Positions 27,904 through 28,087 of a stretch of DNA of 28,087 bases are shown here, piece after piece; position 1 is the stretch's first letter; every line of letters starts with the position of its first letter. The notes beneath the pieces were generated by a model. It was not told the DNA's origin, did no database searches, and saw nothing but the letters and a program-made list of their open reading frames with translations. The stretch covers positions 1 to 28,087 of the IMG/VR virus record IMGVR_UViG_3300020213_000616; one strand, written 5' to 3'. The position numbers and the translations under genes are program-made. The DNA is from a virus.

Positions 27904-28087
27904 ATGAATATAAAGACTTTCGGAACTATAGACCAAAGAGCATACGAACAATTAGTGAGGTGTGCTGAAAAAGGGAGTGCTGATTATGCTGTGCTTTGTG
28001 CCGACCACCACGTTGGCTACAGTCAACCCATTGGTGGAGCGATTGCTTATGAGAACTTCATTAGTCCATCTGGAGTAGGATATGACA
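27904..28087 (+). CDS. rtcB: RtcB-like RNA ligase, N-terminal part (cut by window edge)
   Basis: The 61 residues present include CADHHVGYSQPIGGAIAY and ISPSGVGYD, the conserved Asp-containing entry to the RtcB active site (family pattern D-x-H-x-GY-x-x-PIGG...P-x-VG-x-D-I-x-CG). The metal-binding Cys would be just beyond the window. RtcB joins RNA 2',3'-cyclic phosphate or 3'-phosphate ends to 5'-OH ends with GTP and Mn2+. In a phage it would repair tRNAs or other RNAs cut by host defence nucleases. The N-terminal 30 residues are shorter than in many bacterial enzymes. AAGGA precedes the ATG. Confidence 0.9.
   Translation, partial: MNIKTFGTIDQRAYEQLVRCAEKGSADYAVLCADHHVGYSQPIGGAIAYENFISPSGVGYD

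Noticed and set aside
1-28087. tRNA genes, insertion sequences and integrase or attachment sites
   Set aside because: I looked for cloverleaf-type GTTCRA arms, transposase DDE or HUH motifs and recombinase signatures and saw none; a tRNAscan or HMM run could still find a degenerate one.

Overview
The window is part of a tailed double-stranded DNA phage genome (virus or prophage; no integrase or bacterial chromosomal genes are visible). A long leftward (minus-strand) block carries packaging and virion genes plus a glycan-modification cassette. A rightward (plus-strand) block carries small early-type genes and a Red-like recombination pair. The two blocks diverge near 20.3 kb. The host cannot be named. 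Shine-Dalgarno sites of the AAGGAG type and sigma70-like promoters point to an ordinary bacterium, and the standard code reads cleanly. The large portal, the SU10-like (DUF5309-type) capsid protein and the very large internal-virion-like protein suggest a podovirus-type particle.

Left block, in transcription order from about 20.3 kb down to 1: a GroES-like co-chaperonin; a set of small mosaic proteins sharing an MKQHIT start; small and large terminase; another mosaic protein; a 23-bp tandem repeat; a zinc protein; portal; two small genes (one overlapping portal for about 209 nt in another frame); a Gln-rich protein; a 1474-residue putative ejection protein; a small basic protein; scaffold; major capsid; terminator. 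Then comes an ATGA-coupled operon of a hypothetical protein, a multidomain glycosyltransferase split in two by a zinc-finger ORF, an NAD-dependent epimerase, a PLP-dependent sugar 3-dehydratase-like enzyme with His in place of the usual Lys, and a gene cut by the window edge. Five leftward promoters share the box TTGATAACCT. Three of them, plus an extended -10 promoter before an antisense membrane gene, sit so close to the start codon that the mRNAs should be leaderless or nearly so.

Right block: a zinc-ribbon gene, then about 690 bp with no convincing gene but many nested inverted repeats whose G-U wobbles favour a plus-strand RNA. After that come small membrane and zinc proteins, an ERF-family annealing protein, a YqaJ-like exonuclease, four paralogous genes of an apparently undescribed SH3-like family, a small protein with an SSB-like acidic tail, a coiled-coil protein, a small HTH protein, and the start of an RtcB RNA ligase cut by the right edge. 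Two early promoters share the identical 17-mer TTGACACTCTAGCGACA.

The most novel candidates are the structured gene-free region at 20.8-21.4 kb, the late promoter family with its leaderless starts, the split glycosyltransferase, and the expanding four-member gene family with repeated leaders.
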